This document shows, piece by piece, positions 7,505 through 16,297 of a stretch of DNA of 64,000 bases. The stretch is from Sphingomonas hengshuiensis (GTDB lineage Bacteria > Pseudomonadota > Alphaproteobacteria > Sphingomonadales > Sphingomonadaceae): assembly GCF_000935025.1 (NCBI RefSeq), contig NZ_CP010836.1, positions 3,844,001-3,908,000 on the forward strand, written 5' to 3'. The notes beneath the pieces were generated by a model. That model searched no databases. It saw only the letters and a list, made by a program, of their open reading frames with translations, and had not been told where the DNA came from. How positions within the stretch are numbered: position 1 is the first letter of the stretch; the number at the start of each line of letters is the position of its first letter. The translations under genes and the position numbers were made by a program.

Positions 7505-8272
7505 TTAGTTGCGCGAGCTGCCGAACAGACGCAGCAGGAACAGGAACATGTTGATGAAGTCGAGATAGAGCTTCAGCGCGCCCATGATCACGACCTTGCC
7601 CATCGCATCGGTGCCCGCGACATAGGCGTACATGCTCTTGATCTTCTGCGTGTCATAGGCGGTGAGCCCCGCGAAGATCAGCACGCCCAGCGCGCTGATG
7701 ATCAGGCTCATCGTCCCCGACTGGAGGAACAGGTTGACGATCATCGCGACGATCAGGCCGACCAGGCCCATGATCAGGAAGGTGCCGAGGCCCGACAGGT
7801 CCTTCTTGGTGGTATAGCCCCACAGGCTCAGCGCGCCGAAGCCGGCGGTGGTGCCGAAGAACACCTGGGCGATCGACATATCGGTATAGGTGACGAAGAT
7901 CGTCGAGAGCGACGCGCCGAGCAGACCGGCATAGGCGAAGAACAGCGTGCGCAGCGTGCTCGTCGACATGCGATTCTGGCCGAAGCTCATCGCGAACACG
8001 ATCGCGAGCGGCGACAGCATCACGACCCAGCCGAGCAAGGTCGGGGAAAGCGCATTGCCGCGCGACGTGAGCTGGAGGGTAAACAGCAGCTGCTGGAGCG
8101 ACTCGATCTTGCCGAACGCCAGCGCGACGATGCCCGTCAGCAGCACGCCCGACATCATGTAGTTGTAGACGGACAGCATATAGGACCTGAGCCCCGCGTC
8201 ATACGCGTCCGACCGCGTCGCCGACGTGCCATAGGCCGCCGCGCCGCTCCGGGGATCCGACCAATTTGCCAT
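7505..8272 (-). CDS. Bax inhibitor-1/YccA family membrane protein
   Basis: A 255-residue inner-membrane protein with seven hydrophobic segments after a polar N-terminus (MANWSDPRSGAAAYG). The family signature is present in the late helices: FAGLTAYDTQKIKSMY and the C-terminal ALKLYLDFINMFLFLLRLFG. Members are linked to calcium leak and membrane protein quality control (YccA modulates FtsH in E. coli). The ATG at 8272 is chosen over earlier in-frame codons because AAAGGAG lies 7 bases upstream. A strong terminator follows. It appears to be monocistronic. Confidence 0.93.
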   Translation of the reverse strand: MANWSDPRSGAAAYGTSATRSDAYDAGLRSYMLSVYNYMMSGVLLTGIVALAFGKIESLQQLLFTLQLTSRGNALSPTLLGWVVMLSPLAIVFAMSFGQNRMSTSTLRTLFFAYAGLLGASLSTIFVTYTDMSIAQVFFGTTAGFGALSLWGYTTKKDLSGLGTFLIMGLVGLIVAMIVNLFLQSGTMSLIISALGVLIFAGLTAYDTQKIKSMYAYVAGTDAMGKVVIMGALKLYLDFINMFLFLLRLFGSSRN

Positions 8273-8391
8273 TTCAAACTCCTTTGCCCGGCACCACATG
8301 CCGGCTGACGCTGAATATCGTCCCCGCGACGGTCCTTTTCAAGCGAAACCCGCTCCCCGAGACGCCCGTTCCGTGATTTAAGCGCGCTATT

Positions 8392-8928
8392 ATGTTACGT
8401 ATCTTTGCTGGGCTCGCGCTGCCGGGCCAGATCATGTCTTCGCTGCTCGCGACGATGGGCGGGATTCCCGGCGCGCGGTGGCAGAGCGCGGAGCAGCTCC
8501 ACCTGACGCTGCGCTTTATCGGCGACGTCGATCGCCGCGTCGCCGAGGATATTGCGTTGGCCCTTGGCCAGGTGTCGGTGCCGCCGATCACCATCGCGCT
8601 GTCGGGCGTCGGCCAGTTCGAAAGCCGGGGGCGGCCCAACGCCGTGTGGGCGGGGGTTCGCCCGCAGGCGCCGCTGGCGGCACTCCACCGCAAGATCGAC
8701 CAGGCGGTGGTCCGGTGCGGCCTCCCGCCGGAGGGGCGGGCCTATTTGCCCCACGTCACGCTCGCGCGGATGAACGCGGCGAGCGGCGCGACCGACCTTT
8801 TCCTCGAAACCCATGCCGGGCTGGCCAGCCCGCCCTTCACGCTCGACCATTTCATTCTGTTCGAGAGCAGGCTGGGGCATGGCGGTGCGAGCTACACGCC
8901 CGTCGAACGCTACCCCCTTCGGGGATAA
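8392..8928 (+). CDS. thpR: RNA 2',3'-cyclic phosphodiesterase (2H family)
   Basis: A 178-residue cytoplasmic enzyme of the 2H phosphoesterase superfamily (ThpR/LigT), which opens 2',3'-cyclic phosphates or ligates tRNA halves in vitro. Both catalytic H-x-T-x motifs are present: HLTL at 37-40 and HVTL at 121-124. The N-terminal strand RIFAGLALP and the C-terminal FILFESRLGHGGASYTP fit the family. Length is typical. It stands alone, convergent with a TonB receptor gene across a GC-rich hairpin. Confidence 0.93.
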   Translation: MLRIFAGLALPGQIMSSLLATMGGIPGARWQSAEQLHLTLRFIGDVDRRVAEDIALALGQVSVPPITIALSGVGQFESRGRPNAVWAGVRPQAPLAALHRKIDQAVVRCGLPPEGRAYLPHVTLARMNAASGATDLFLETHAGLASPPFTLDHFILFESRLGHGGASYTPVERYPLRG

Positions 8929-8932
8929 GGGA

Positions 8933-8964
8933 CCGGCCCCGGCGACACGCGCCGCCGGGGCCGG
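8933..8964. terminator. Hairpin between convergent thpR and TonB receptor genes
   Basis: A perfect 12-bp GC stem (8933-8944 with 8953-8964, 8-base loop) lies just after the thpR stop and before the stop of the receptor at 8972. It has no clear T-tract, so a terminator role is inferred from its position. Confidence 0.55.
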
Positions 8965-8971
8965 CTCGGCC

Positions 8972-11266
8972 TCAGAACTTGAAGCCCGCGCTCACCCCCC
9001 ATTCGCGCGGACGGCCATAGCTCGCCTCGGCGAGCCCGAACGCGCCCGAGACATTGCCCGACACCAGGTACAGTTCCTTGGTCAGGTTGGTGCCGAACAC
9101 CGCCAGCGTGATGTCCTTGTTCGGCAGCGTGTAGCTCAGCCGCGCGTTGAGCAGGCCATAGCCGTCGTCGGTGATCAGCGGCGAATTGGCGACGTCGTGA
9201 TAGATGCGGCTGTACATCGTGTAATCGGCGCGGAACGCCGCCTCGCTCCCGCCCGCAAATTCATGCGTGACGTTCACTCCGCTGGTGACGGTCCATTCGG
9301 GTGCCTTGACGAAATGGCTGTTGAGCGTGATCGGCAGGATCTGCGTCGGCCCGAGCCCGGCACCGACCGAGGTGTATTTCGCGTCGAGATAGCCCAGCCC
9401 CGCGTTGAAGGTGAACCACGGCGCGGGCCGCAGCACGGTCTCCAGCTCGACGCCGTTGATCTCGCCCGACGCGGCATTCGCGACGAAGTTGGTCGGCGTC
9501 TGGTTCACCGTGAGCTGGATGTCCTTGTACTTCGAATGGAACACCGCGAGGTTCGCGGTCACCATCCCTTCCAGCCATTGCGACTTGATGCCGCCTTCAT
9601 AGGTGGTCAGTTCCTCGGGCGCATAGGCGGTCACCTCTGCGTCGCTCACCAGCGGGCGGCCGTTGAACCCGCCCTGCTTGAAGCCCTTCGAATAGGACAC
9701 GTAGAGCAGCAGGTCCTTGGTCGCCTTGAAATCCATGCCCAGCCGCGGGGTGAATTTCTCGAAGGTCGCCTTCTTGGTCACGTCGACGAACTTGACCAGG
9801 TCACGCTGGCGCACGTTGATCGAGGTGAAGATCTTCTGGTCGCTGGTATAGCGCCCGCCCGCGGTGATGCGCAGCCGGGGCACGATCTCGAAATCGACCT
9901 GGCCATAGGCGGCGAGGCTACGATTGTCGGTATAGTTCTGGATGAACACGGCGGGCGAATAGGGCGGCGGCGCGGCGGGCGCCCATAGCCCGATCGCCAG
10001 ATCGGCGGTGGCGATATCCGACGCCTTTTCCTTGAAGTAGAAGCCGCCCAGCACATAGCTCAGCCGGTCGTCGATCGCCTTGCCGGTCAGCTGGAGTTCC
10101 TGGCTGAGCTGCCACTGCTTGTCGCGGTTGGTGGTCTGGCGGAAGACGAAGGGCGTGTTGTCGCCGTCGCGGGTGAAATAGGCCTTCATGTCGCGATAGG
10201 CAGTGATCGACTTGAGCGTCGCATTGCCGAATTCATAGGCGATCGTGCTCTGCACGCCCCACAGATCGAGATCATTGTCGTTCGGCCCGCCTGCCCAGGT
10301 TTCATAGGGGCTGGCGGTGATATAGCTGGGGTTGAGCGTGCGCTGGCCATTGGGCGCGACGATGCCGCGGCTGGGCGCGACATAGGTGTTGTAGTTGGTC
10401 AGGAAAGGGATGCCGGTGATCCCCGGCTTGTTGCCCACCGCCAGCAGGTCCGACGGCGCGGAGGTTTCGCGGGCGCGGGTATAATCGCCGCCGATATCGA
10501 TCGTCAGCCCGCTGCCCTCGGGCTGGATGCGCAGCTTGGCGCGGACCATCTGCGCCGCGCGATCGCCCTGGGTATCGCCGTCGAACAGCCGCTTCACATA
10601 GCCGTCGCGATTGAGCGACGCCGCCGAGATGCGCAGCGCGGCAAGGCCGGGGACGATCGGCAGGTTCACCGCGCCCTTCACATCGACACGGTCATAGCTG
10701 CCATAGGTGCCCTCGATCCTGCCGCTATACTCGTTGAGGTCGGGATTGGTGGTGTTGATCAGCACCGCGCCGCCGATCGTGTTCTTGCCGAACAGCGTGC
10801 CCTGCGGACCGCGCAGCACCTGGACATTGTCGATGTCGACGGCGTCCATCACCCCGCCGATCGACCGCGCATAATAGACATCGTCGACATAGAAGCCGAC
10901 GCCGGGATCGCTGAAGATCGCGAAGTCGTTCTGGCCCACGCCGCGGACGAACACCGTCGCATTGTAATTGCCGCCGGAGAGCGCGGCGGCGCCGTCGAAG
11001 CGGATGTTCGGCGTGAACTTGGCGATTTCGTCGAGCGTCGCGACGTTGCGCTCGGCCAGCGCCTCGCCGCCCAGCGCAGTGACCGCGACCGGCACGTCCT
11101 GCAGCCGTTCCGACGTGCGGCGCGCCGTGACGATGATGTCACCGTCATAGCCCGCCTCCTGCGCCGCCCCCGTCGCCTCGGGGGCTGGCGTGTCCTGCGC
11201 TTGCGCGATCCCCGTGCTGAGCGCCAAAAGCGCCGCGCTGCCCAGGAATGTGGTCAGTCCCTTCAT
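8972..11266 (-). CDS. TonB-dependent outer-membrane receptor
   Basis: A 764-residue ligand-gated outer-membrane channel. It has a signal peptide (to IAQAQ, about residue 23), a TonB-box-like DIIVTARR near 43-50 and a plug domain with FVRGVGQNDF and VQVLRGPQGTLFGKNTIGG. A 22-strand barrel ends in the C-terminal FKF signature. The plug type is that of siderophore or small-molecule receptors rather than the large carbohydrate receptors elsewhere in the window. Substrate is unknown. Its start overlaps the stop of the MarR gene by 4 bp (ATGA), so the two are translationally coupled. A divergent MFS transporter suggests a shared uptake role. Confidence 0.92.
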   Translation of the reverse strand: MKGLTTFLGSAALLALSTGIAQAQDTPAPEATGAAQEAGYDGDIIVTARRTSERLQDVPVAVTALGGEALAERNVATLDEIAKFTPNIRFDGAAALSGGNYNATVFVRGVGQNDFAIFSDPGVGFYVDDVYYARSIGGVMDAVDIDNVQVLRGPQGTLFGKNTIGGAVLINTTNPDLNEYSGRIEGTYGSYDRVDVKGAVNLPIVPGLAALRISAASLNRDGYVKRLFDGDTQGDRAAQMVRAKLRIQPEGSGLTIDIGGDYTRARETSAPSDLLAVGNKPGITGIPFLTNYNTYVAPSRGIVAPNGQRTLNPSYITASPYETWAGGPNDNDLDLWGVQSTIAYEFGNATLKSITAYRDMKAYFTRDGDNTPFVFRQTTNRDKQWQLSQELQLTGKAIDDRLSYVLGGFYFKEKASDIATADLAIGLWAPAAPPPYSPAVFIQNYTDNRSLAAYGQVDFEIVPRLRITAGGRYTSDQKIFTSINVRQRDLVKFVDVTKKATFEKFTPRLGMDFKATKDLLLYVSYSKGFKQGGFNGRPLVSDAEVTAYAPEELTTYEGGIKSQWLEGMVTANLAVFHSKYKDIQLTVNQTPTNFVANAASGEINGVELETVLRPAPWFTFNAGLGYLDAKYTSVGAGLGPTQILPITLNSHFVKAPEWTVTSGVNVTHEFAGGSEAAFRADYTMYSRIYHDVANSPLITDDGYGLLNARLSYTLPNKDITLAVFGTNLTKELYLVSGNVSGAFGLAEASYGRPREWGVSAGFKF

Positions 11267-11757
11267 TTGATCCTCCTCAAGATCGCTCGTGTCATTGGAG
11301 TAGTGCGCGGAGCGGTCGCGCTATTGGCTTCGCGGACCTTGACGAGCAGCCGGTAGAGCTCGGCGCGCTCGGCTGTCGTCAGGGTCTGGAAAAATCGGGC
11401 ATCATGGTCGGCGATGGCCTCGACGACTTCGTCATGGAGCCGCTGGCCGGCATCGGTGAGGTGCAATGCGTTGCTGCGGCGGTCGCGCCCGGCGCGGCGC
11501 TCGACGGCGCCCTGTGCAACCAGGTTGTTGACCAGCGCCATCGCACTCGCAGGATTGATGCTCAGCGCGCGCCCGAGCGCAGCCTGATCGCCGCCCGGAT
11601 TTCGCTGAATATAGACGAGGGCAGTCGCGCGCCCCGGCGGGACACCGAGCTTCGCAACGTCCTCGGTAAGCGCGTTCATCGACAGCAGATCGACGCGGCG
11701 CAGCTGATAGCCGACGCGCAGCGCGAGGTCGCCGACGACCGAATCCTCCCTATCCAC
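11263..11757 (-). CDS. MarR family transcriptional regulator
   Basis: A 164-residue winged-helix repressor. The DNA-binding region is visible as QAALGRALSINPASAMALVNNLVAQGAVERR, followed by the wing GRDRRSNALHLTDAG and a C-terminal dimerisation helix. GTG at 11757 is chosen because GGGGAGGA lies 5 bases upstream. The regulator overlaps the TonB receptor gene by 4 bp and probably controls both it and the divergent MFS gene from the 245-bp shared region. The ligand is unknown. Confidence 0.88.
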   Translation of the reverse strand: MDREDSVVGDLALRVGYQLRRVDLLSMNALTEDVAKLGVPPGRATALVYIQRNPGGDQAALGRALSINPASAMALVNNLVAQGAVERRAGRDRRSNALHLTDAGQRLHDEVVEAIADHDARFFQTLTTAERAELYRLLVKVREANSATAPRTTPMTRAILRRIK

Positions 11758-12002
11758 GACATTCCTCCCCGGGAACGGCTTATGCTATGCATTATTACTA
11801 TATGGCAGGCATAGGGTGCAAGACGGCGCGGCGACCGGTTCATGCTTTCGGCATCGAAATGACCGCCATCGTGGCTTTCAGGATACACCCTTCGGCGACA
11901 CGGGCCGCGCGCCAGAGATTCTCCGCTTTCGTAAACCGGGTATGCCCTGCTAGCCTCACGCCCGACGCGTCCGCCCAAGCCGGATGCGCATAGGAGAGGA
12001 TC
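11758..12002. promoter_or_regulatory. Divergent promoter region between marR-type gene and MFS gene
   Basis: This 245-bp gap holds no convincing gene. An AT-rich island (about 11779-11813), much richer in A+T than its surroundings, contains TATGC and GCATA as an inverted pair and an ATGCAT palindrome, close upstream of the MarR start. It is a plausible promoter/operator. GGAGAGGA before 12003 is the MFS ribosome site. Confidence 0.4.
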
Positions 12003-13562
12003 ATGTCGGACGCCGCCGCACCGCCGGCCCAGGGCAAGGCGGGCCCCTATTCCTGGTACGTCCTGTTCGTGCTGTTCCTGGTCTATGCGCTCAACTTCAT
12101 CGATCGCCAGATCCTGACGATCCTCGCGCCCGACATCCGCCGCGACCTGGGGCTCAGCCATGCCGATATCGGGTTTCTCTATGGCACGGCGTTCGGCGTG
12201 TTCTATGCGCTGTTCGGGATTCCGCTGGGGCGGCTGGCCGATGGCTGGCACCGCGTCCGGCTGATGACGCTGGGGCTGGCGCTATGGTCGACGATGACCG
12301 CGCTCTCGGGCCTTGCGCGCAGCGGCGGCGCGCTGGCGGCGGCGCGAATCGGGGTTGGCATCGGCGAGGCGACTTCGGGCCCTTCGGCCTATTCGCTGAT
12401 CTCGGACTGGTTCCCGAAGCGCCAGCGGGCGACCGCGCTCGCGCTCTATTCGGCGGGCATTTATTTCGGGGGCGGCTTCTCGCTGTTTATCGGCGGATCG
12501 ATCGCGCAGCATTGGAACGCGGCCTGGCCAAATGGCGGCCCCGGCGGGCTGGTCGGGTGGCAGGCGGCGTTCATGGCGGTTGGGCTGCCGGGGCTGCTGC
12601 TCGCCTTATGGGTCGCGACGCTGCGCGAGCCGCTGCGCGGGCGGTCCGAGGGATTGGCGACTCCGCCGCACCCGGCGCCGTTCCGGGCGTTTTTCGACGA
12701 TCTGGTGACGATCCTGCCGCCGCTGACGCTGATCGGCGCGGCGCGCACGGGTGCGCGGGCGCTGGCGACGAACCTGCTGGTGCTGGGGCTGTTGGCAGCA
12801 GCGGTGTTCGCACTGGTCCGGCTGGGGGAGCCATTGCCGCAATGGCTGGCGGTGGCGACCGGAATCTATGCGGTGTTTTCCTGGAGCAGCGCGCTCCGCC
12901 GCCGCGACCCGGCGACCTTCCGCCTGATCCTGGGCACGCCCGCCTTCCTGTGCGTGGTGCTGGCGTACGGCCTCAACGCCTTCCTCGCTTATGCCGTGGC
13001 GGGGCTGGCGCCGAGCTATGCCGCGCAGGTGTTTCAGGTGAGCAGCAGCGAGGCCGGGCTGTGGATCGGCGGACCGGCGATCCTGGGCGGCTTTGCCGGG
13101 GTGACGCTGGGCGGGATCGCCGCAGACCGGCTACGCCAGCGCTATGCCGCGGGCCGGATCATGGTGGTGCTGTTCGGCGCCGTCGCGCCCGTGGTGCCGA
13201 TGATCGTCGCGTTCACGACCAGCGACAAGACGCTGTTCTATGCAATGCTGCCGCTGACCCAGGTGCTGGCCAGTTGCGCGCTGGGATCGGCGGCGGCGGC
13301 GACGCAGGATCTGGTGCTGCCCCGGATGCGCGGCACCGCGACGGGAGCGTTCTTCATCGGGACGACGCTGATCGGGCTGGCGATGGGGCCGTATCTGGCG
13401 GGCCGCATCGCCGACCTGTCGGGCAGCCTGTCGATCGGGCTGCTCTCGCTACTCGCGAGCGTGCCGATCGCGCTTGTCGCGGCGATCGCTGCACTGCGGC
13501 TGGTCCCCCAGGCGGAGGCGACGCGCGTTGAGCGCGCGCGCCTTGCCGGGGAGCCGCTATAG
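12003..13562 (+). CDS. MFS transporter, Spinster-like
   Basis: A 519-residue inner-membrane transporter with about 12 helices. The N-terminal YALNFIDRQILTILAPDIRRDLGLS and the RIGVGIGEATSGPSAYSLISDWFP stretch are typical of the spinster/ACS-type major facilitator group common in sphingomonads. The loop after helix 6 is long (about residues 205-250) with extra hydrophobic stretches, which makes it longer than the usual 430-450 residues. ATG 12003 follows GGAGAGGATC. Its substrate is unknown. Divergence from a MarR-TonB receptor pair suggests import of the same small compound. A palindromic element begins 10 bases after the stop. Confidence 0.88.
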   Translation: MSDAAAPPAQGKAGPYSWYVLFVLFLVYALNFIDRQILTILAPDIRRDLGLSHADIGFLYGTAFGVFYALFGIPLGRLADGWHRVRLMTLGLALWSTMTALSGLARSGGALAAARIGVGIGEATSGPSAYSLISDWFPKRQRATALALYSAGIYFGGGFSLFIGGSIAQHWNAAWPNGGPGGLVGWQAAFMAVGLPGLLLALWVATLREPLRGRSEGLATPPHPAPFRAFFDDLVTILPPLTLIGAARTGARALATNLLVLGLLAAAVFALVRLGEPLPQWLAVATGIYAVFSWSSALRRRDPATFRLILGTPAFLCVVLAYGLNAFLAYAVAGLAPSYAAQVFQVSSSEAGLWIGGPAILGGFAGVTLGGIAADRLRQRYAAGRIMVVLFGAVAPVVPMIVAFTTSDKTLFYAMLPLTQVLASCALGSAAAATQDLVLPRMRGTATGAFFIGTTLIGLAMGPYLAGRIADLSGSLSIGLLSLLASVPIALVAAIAALRLVPQAEATRVERARLAGEPL

Positions 13563-13572
13563 GGATTCAGAG

Positions 13573-13719
13573 ACCGTTTGAAAATTCGCGAAAGAGCGAA
13601 TTTCAAGGCGGCACCAGCCCGCTCCCCCGCCCGGCCACCCAACGACAATATTCTAGGGGTGGCCGGGCGGGGGAGCGGGCCGGTGCCGCGAAATGCGCGG
13701 CAGCGCATTTCCAAACGGT
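13573..13719. repeat. 147-bp three-hairpin palindromic element, copy 3
   Basis: Same orientation as copy 1: ends ACCGTTTG (13573-13580) and CAAACGGT (13712-13719), hairpin A at about 13581-13604, central stem of about 33 bp (13608-13640 with 13657-13689, one mismatch), hairpin B at about 13690-13712. It fills the gap between the convergent MFS stop (13562) and the sodC stop (13723), only 3 bases from the latter. Confidence 0.9.
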
Positions 13720-13722
13720 CTT

Positions 13723-14259
13723 TTACATCGCCTGGAACACGCCGCAGGCGATGCGCCCGCCGCTATTGCCCGAGGGATCGGTCTTGTAATCGTCGGGCCC
13801 GGCATGGACGACCAAAGCCGCGCCATCCTGGTCGAGCAGCCCTTCATAGGTGCCGCCGGGCAGCGTGAAGATCGTGCGGTCGGACCCATTGTCGCCGACC
13901 TGTAGATTGGGCATGTCGCCGGCATGCGGGCCCATCGGGTTCTCCTTGCCATGCTGGTGCGCGGTCGGGTTCCAATGGCCGCCGGCGCTGGCGAAATCGG
14001 GCGCCTCGCACTTGCCGACGGTGTGGACATGCGTGCCATGCGCACCCTTGGGCAGCCCGTGGGTCTCGACGATGACGCGGATCGCGCCGTCGACTTCTTC
14101 GGCCACCGCCTTGCCGACATCGACGCCGGCGGGGGTGCGCAGATCGGCCTGCGCGCGATAATGGCCCGCCATGTAGCGCGCATTCTTCTCCGGCGAGGCG
14201 CAGCCACCCGCCAGCACCGCAACGGCGGCGACCGCCACCCACATCCGCTTGTCTACCAT
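13723..14259 (-). CDS. sodC: Superoxide dismutase [Cu-Zn], lipoprotein type
   Basis: A 178-residue periplasmic Cu/Zn superoxide dismutase. The N-terminus MVDKRMWVAVAAVAVLAGGCASP is a lipoprotein signal with lipobox AGGC, so the enzyme is probably anchored in the outer membrane. Metal ligands are visible in GTHVHTVGKCE (two copper histidines), GGHWNP, HQHGKENPMGPHAGDMPNL (bridging and zinc histidines, zinc Asp) and the final GGRIACGVF, with the disulfide cysteines in KCE and ACGV. The frame is open upstream, but ATG 14259 gives the expected lipoprotein start. It is followed at once by a palindromic repeat. Confidence 0.93.
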   Translation of the reverse strand: MVDKRMWVAVAAVAVLAGGCASPEKNARYMAGHYRAQADLRTPAGVDVGKAVAEEVDGAIRVIVETHGLPKGAHGTHVHTVGKCEAPDFASAGGHWNPTAHQHGKENPMGPHAGDMPNLQVGDNGSDRTIFTLPGGTYEGLLDQDGAALVVHAGPDDYKTDPSGNSGGRIACGVFQAM

Positions 14260-14279
14260 CGACCCAACTCCGCCTGATT

Positions 14280-14299
14280 CCATTATGCGCGTGTAATGG
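14280..14299. promoter_or_regulatory. Palindrome upstream of sodC, possible operator
   Basis: CCATTA (14280-14285) and TAATGG (14294-14299) form a 6-bp inverted repeat with an 8-base GC spacer, 21-40 bases upstream of the sodC ATG. The position fits an operator or promoter element. No regulator can be named. Confidence 0.35.
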
Positions 14300-14342
14300 C
14301 CTTGGACGCGCGGAGTTCCAAGCGGCGTTTGCGGCGCCTGCG

Positions 14343-15389
14343 TCAGTCCGCCCGCGGCGCCGGACAATTGCCGCCGCGAACGCCGCTGACGCTGCCGATG
14401 CCGAGGATGATCTTCGCCCGGCGCTCGAACGTCAGCGCCTGCCATCGCCCGCTATTCCCGATCGCGGTGCGGCTGCGCAGGAACGTCAGGTGCAGCATTT
14501 CATATTGCTCGGGATCGATCATGCCGAAATCGATCATGCAGCCCCATTGTTCGACATTCCACGCCGCGTCGCGCTGGATGCCGTCCTGGTCGATCGTGCG
14601 GGCGAGCGCGCCATACCAGTCGAAGATCGCCCGCAACCGCGTCCAGCGCTCGCCCGGCGGCATCGCCGCGAGCTTGGCGCGCAGCCGGGCCAAGTCCTCG
14701 TCGATCGGGAAAAAGCCCTGCTGCACCTTGGTATCGACGGCCCAGCGCACCTTGCGCATCGTGATCGGCTGGCCCGGGAACACACGGAGCAGGTCGAGCC
14801 GCACCGCCTCCAGCAGCGCGACATAGGCGTCGGTCTGGACCTGGAGCATCGCATCGCTCTCGAAGATCGCCGTCAGCTCGGCGAGGATCACCGGATTGAG
14901 TTTCCCGTCAGCCCCATGCGCCGCGAGGATGCCCGCGCGGCACCGGTCGCGCACCGGCACCGCAAGGCAATCGCGCGAGAAGAGCAGCTTGCCATAGGTC
15001 GGGGCCAGCGCCTTCACCGCGCGCTTGAAGCGCCCGCGCGAGCGGAAGCTGTCGCGCCACGCCTTGAGCACCGGCTGGAGGCTGCCGGTACCGTAATTCC
15101 ACTGCGACATGCCGACCGAGACGAGCTGGCTGTCGAAATTGCCGACCGGCATCGCCCAGCAGCCCATCGTCTCGGGAATCGAAGTTTCGTGCATCAGCGC
15201 GAAGACCTCGGCCCGGCCGACGCCGATCTCCGCCAGCCGCGCCGCGCTTTCCGGGGCGATGCGCAGGAACGGCGCGTCGCCGACGGTGCGGCACGGCGGC
15301 GGCACGGGTGCCTGCGCCACCGCCGGCGGCGCCACGGCCAGCAGCAGCGCGGCTGCCGCCGCGCCGATCGCGTAAACGCCCGACCGCAT
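14343..15389 (-). CDS. Secreted protein, possibly lysozyme-like
   Basis: A 348-residue protein with a clear signal peptide (MRSGVYAIGAAAAALLLAVAPPAVAQA). The mature part has HETSIPETMGCW, then VGNFDSQLVSVGMSQWNYGTG and SLQPVLKAW. This G-N-F-D then S-x-G-x-x-Q-W-N-x-G-x-G-x-L-Q-P pattern resembles, from memory, a segment of lysozyme-fold or peptidoglycan-binding proteins, so a muramidase-like role is possible but unproven. Cysteines (CRTVG, MGCW, RDCLAV, DRCRAG, WGCM, GGNC) suggest disulfides. It follows the 15392-16165 membrane-protein gene by 2 bases (same operon) and is divergent from the MoxR operon. Confidence 0.6.
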   Translation of the reverse strand: MRSGVYAIGAAAAALLLAVAPPAVAQAPVPPPCRTVGDAPFLRIAPESAARLAEIGVGRAEVFALMHETSIPETMGCWAMPVGNFDSQLVSVGMSQWNYGTGSLQPVLKAWRDSFRSRGRFKRAVKALAPTYGKLLFSRDCLAVPVRDRCRAGILAAHGADGKLNPVILAELTAIFESDAMLQVQTDAYVALLEAVRLDLLRVFPGQPITMRKVRWAVDTKVQQGFFPIDEDLARLRAKLAAMPPGERWTRLRAIFDWYGALARTIDQDGIQRDAAWNVEQWGCMIDFGMIDPEQYEMLHLTFLRSRTAIGNSGRWQALTFERRAKIILGIGSVSGVRGGNCPAPRAD

Positions 15390-15391
15390 GA

Positions 15392-16165
15392 TCAGGCGAA
15401 GATCGCTTCGAGATCGCCCGGCGCCACGCCTTCCTTCACGTCGCGCAGCTCGACATAGATGCACGCCTGGATCGACACCATCACCATGCTGGACAGCGCG
15501 CTGACGATGGCGCCCAGCACCGATAGCAGCATTGTCGCGCTGCCCGCACTGCGCGCGGCGGCGGTCAGCATCCCCACGGGAATCGCGAGGAGCCACAACG
15601 CGAAGACGAGGACCAGCATCGTCAGGAAAATCCGCCAGCGCGATCCGCTGGTGAGTTCCCGGCTGCGGCCAAAGGCTTCGAAAATGCCGACCTGTTCCTG
15701 GACATAGACCGGCACCGTCACCGACCACATCAGCCACAGGATGATCCCGGGCACGACCAGCAGGAGGAAGCCCACCCCCACGCCGATCGCGAGCAGGAAG
15801 CTGATCGCGATCATCGGCAGGAACAGCGCCAGCCCGACCTTCAGGCAGCGGGCAAAATTGGGCGTCTCGCCCGACAGATGCTGGACGGTCGCGCGAGTCA
15901 GCGCCGCCTGGAGCACCGTCGAACTGACGATGCTGACGAGCCACACGATCACGATCGGCACGAACACCGCGGGGCGGAGCACGGCCATCGAATCGGTGGT
16001 ATCGACTGCGATCTGGCTCGCCTGCCACCAGTCGATCGCGAAAGCGGGCAGCCCCGACAGCACCAGCGAGAGCCCGGCAAAGAGCAGGAAATTGGCGCCG
16101 ATCGTATCAAAGGTGCGCGAAAGCACCGTGGAAATCTCGTATCGGCCGTCCTCGGTATACGCCAT
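15392..16165 (-). CDS. Polytopic membrane protein of unknown function
   Basis: A 257-residue integral membrane protein with about six helices. The N-terminal RYEISTVLSRTFDTIGANFLLFAGLSLVL, the PGIILWLMWSVTVPVYVQEQVGIFEAFGRSREL stretch and the late IYVELRDVKEG resemble the membrane domain found with glycerophosphodiester phosphodiesterases and YciC/DUF975-like proteins. No catalytic domain is present. ATG 16165 is chosen for the family-like start (MAYTEDGRYEIS). The gene is divergent from the DUF4129-MoxR operon and coupled to the lysozyme-like secreted protein 2 bases downstream, which suggests an envelope role. Confidence 0.7.
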   Translation of the reverse strand: MAYTEDGRYEISTVLSRTFDTIGANFLLFAGLSLVLSGLPAFAIDWWQASQIAVDTTDSMAVLRPAVFVPIVIVWLVSIVSSTVLQAALTRATVQHLSGETPNFARCLKVGLALFLPMIAISFLLAIGVGVGFLLLVVPGIILWLMWSVTVPVYVQEQVGIFEAFGRSRELTSGSRWRIFLTMLVLVFALWLLAIPVGMLTAAARSAGSATMLLSVLGAIVSALSSMVMVSIQACIYVELRDVKEGVAPGDLEAIFA

Positions 16166-16297
16166 GCCCTGCCCCTCTTCCCGTTTGCCCACGCCGCCCC
16201 CCTGCGCGCGTGCGGATTGCAACGTGCATTCGAAACCGCCTTCAAGTCCAGTGCATTGCGCTTTTCACGCCGGTTTCGATCGGATAGCGTCGCGATC

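Noticed and set aside
11787..11993. 68-codon plus-strand open frame in the MarR/MFS gap
   Set aside because: It has no ribosome site, no domain and unusual composition, and it covers the likely promoter region.
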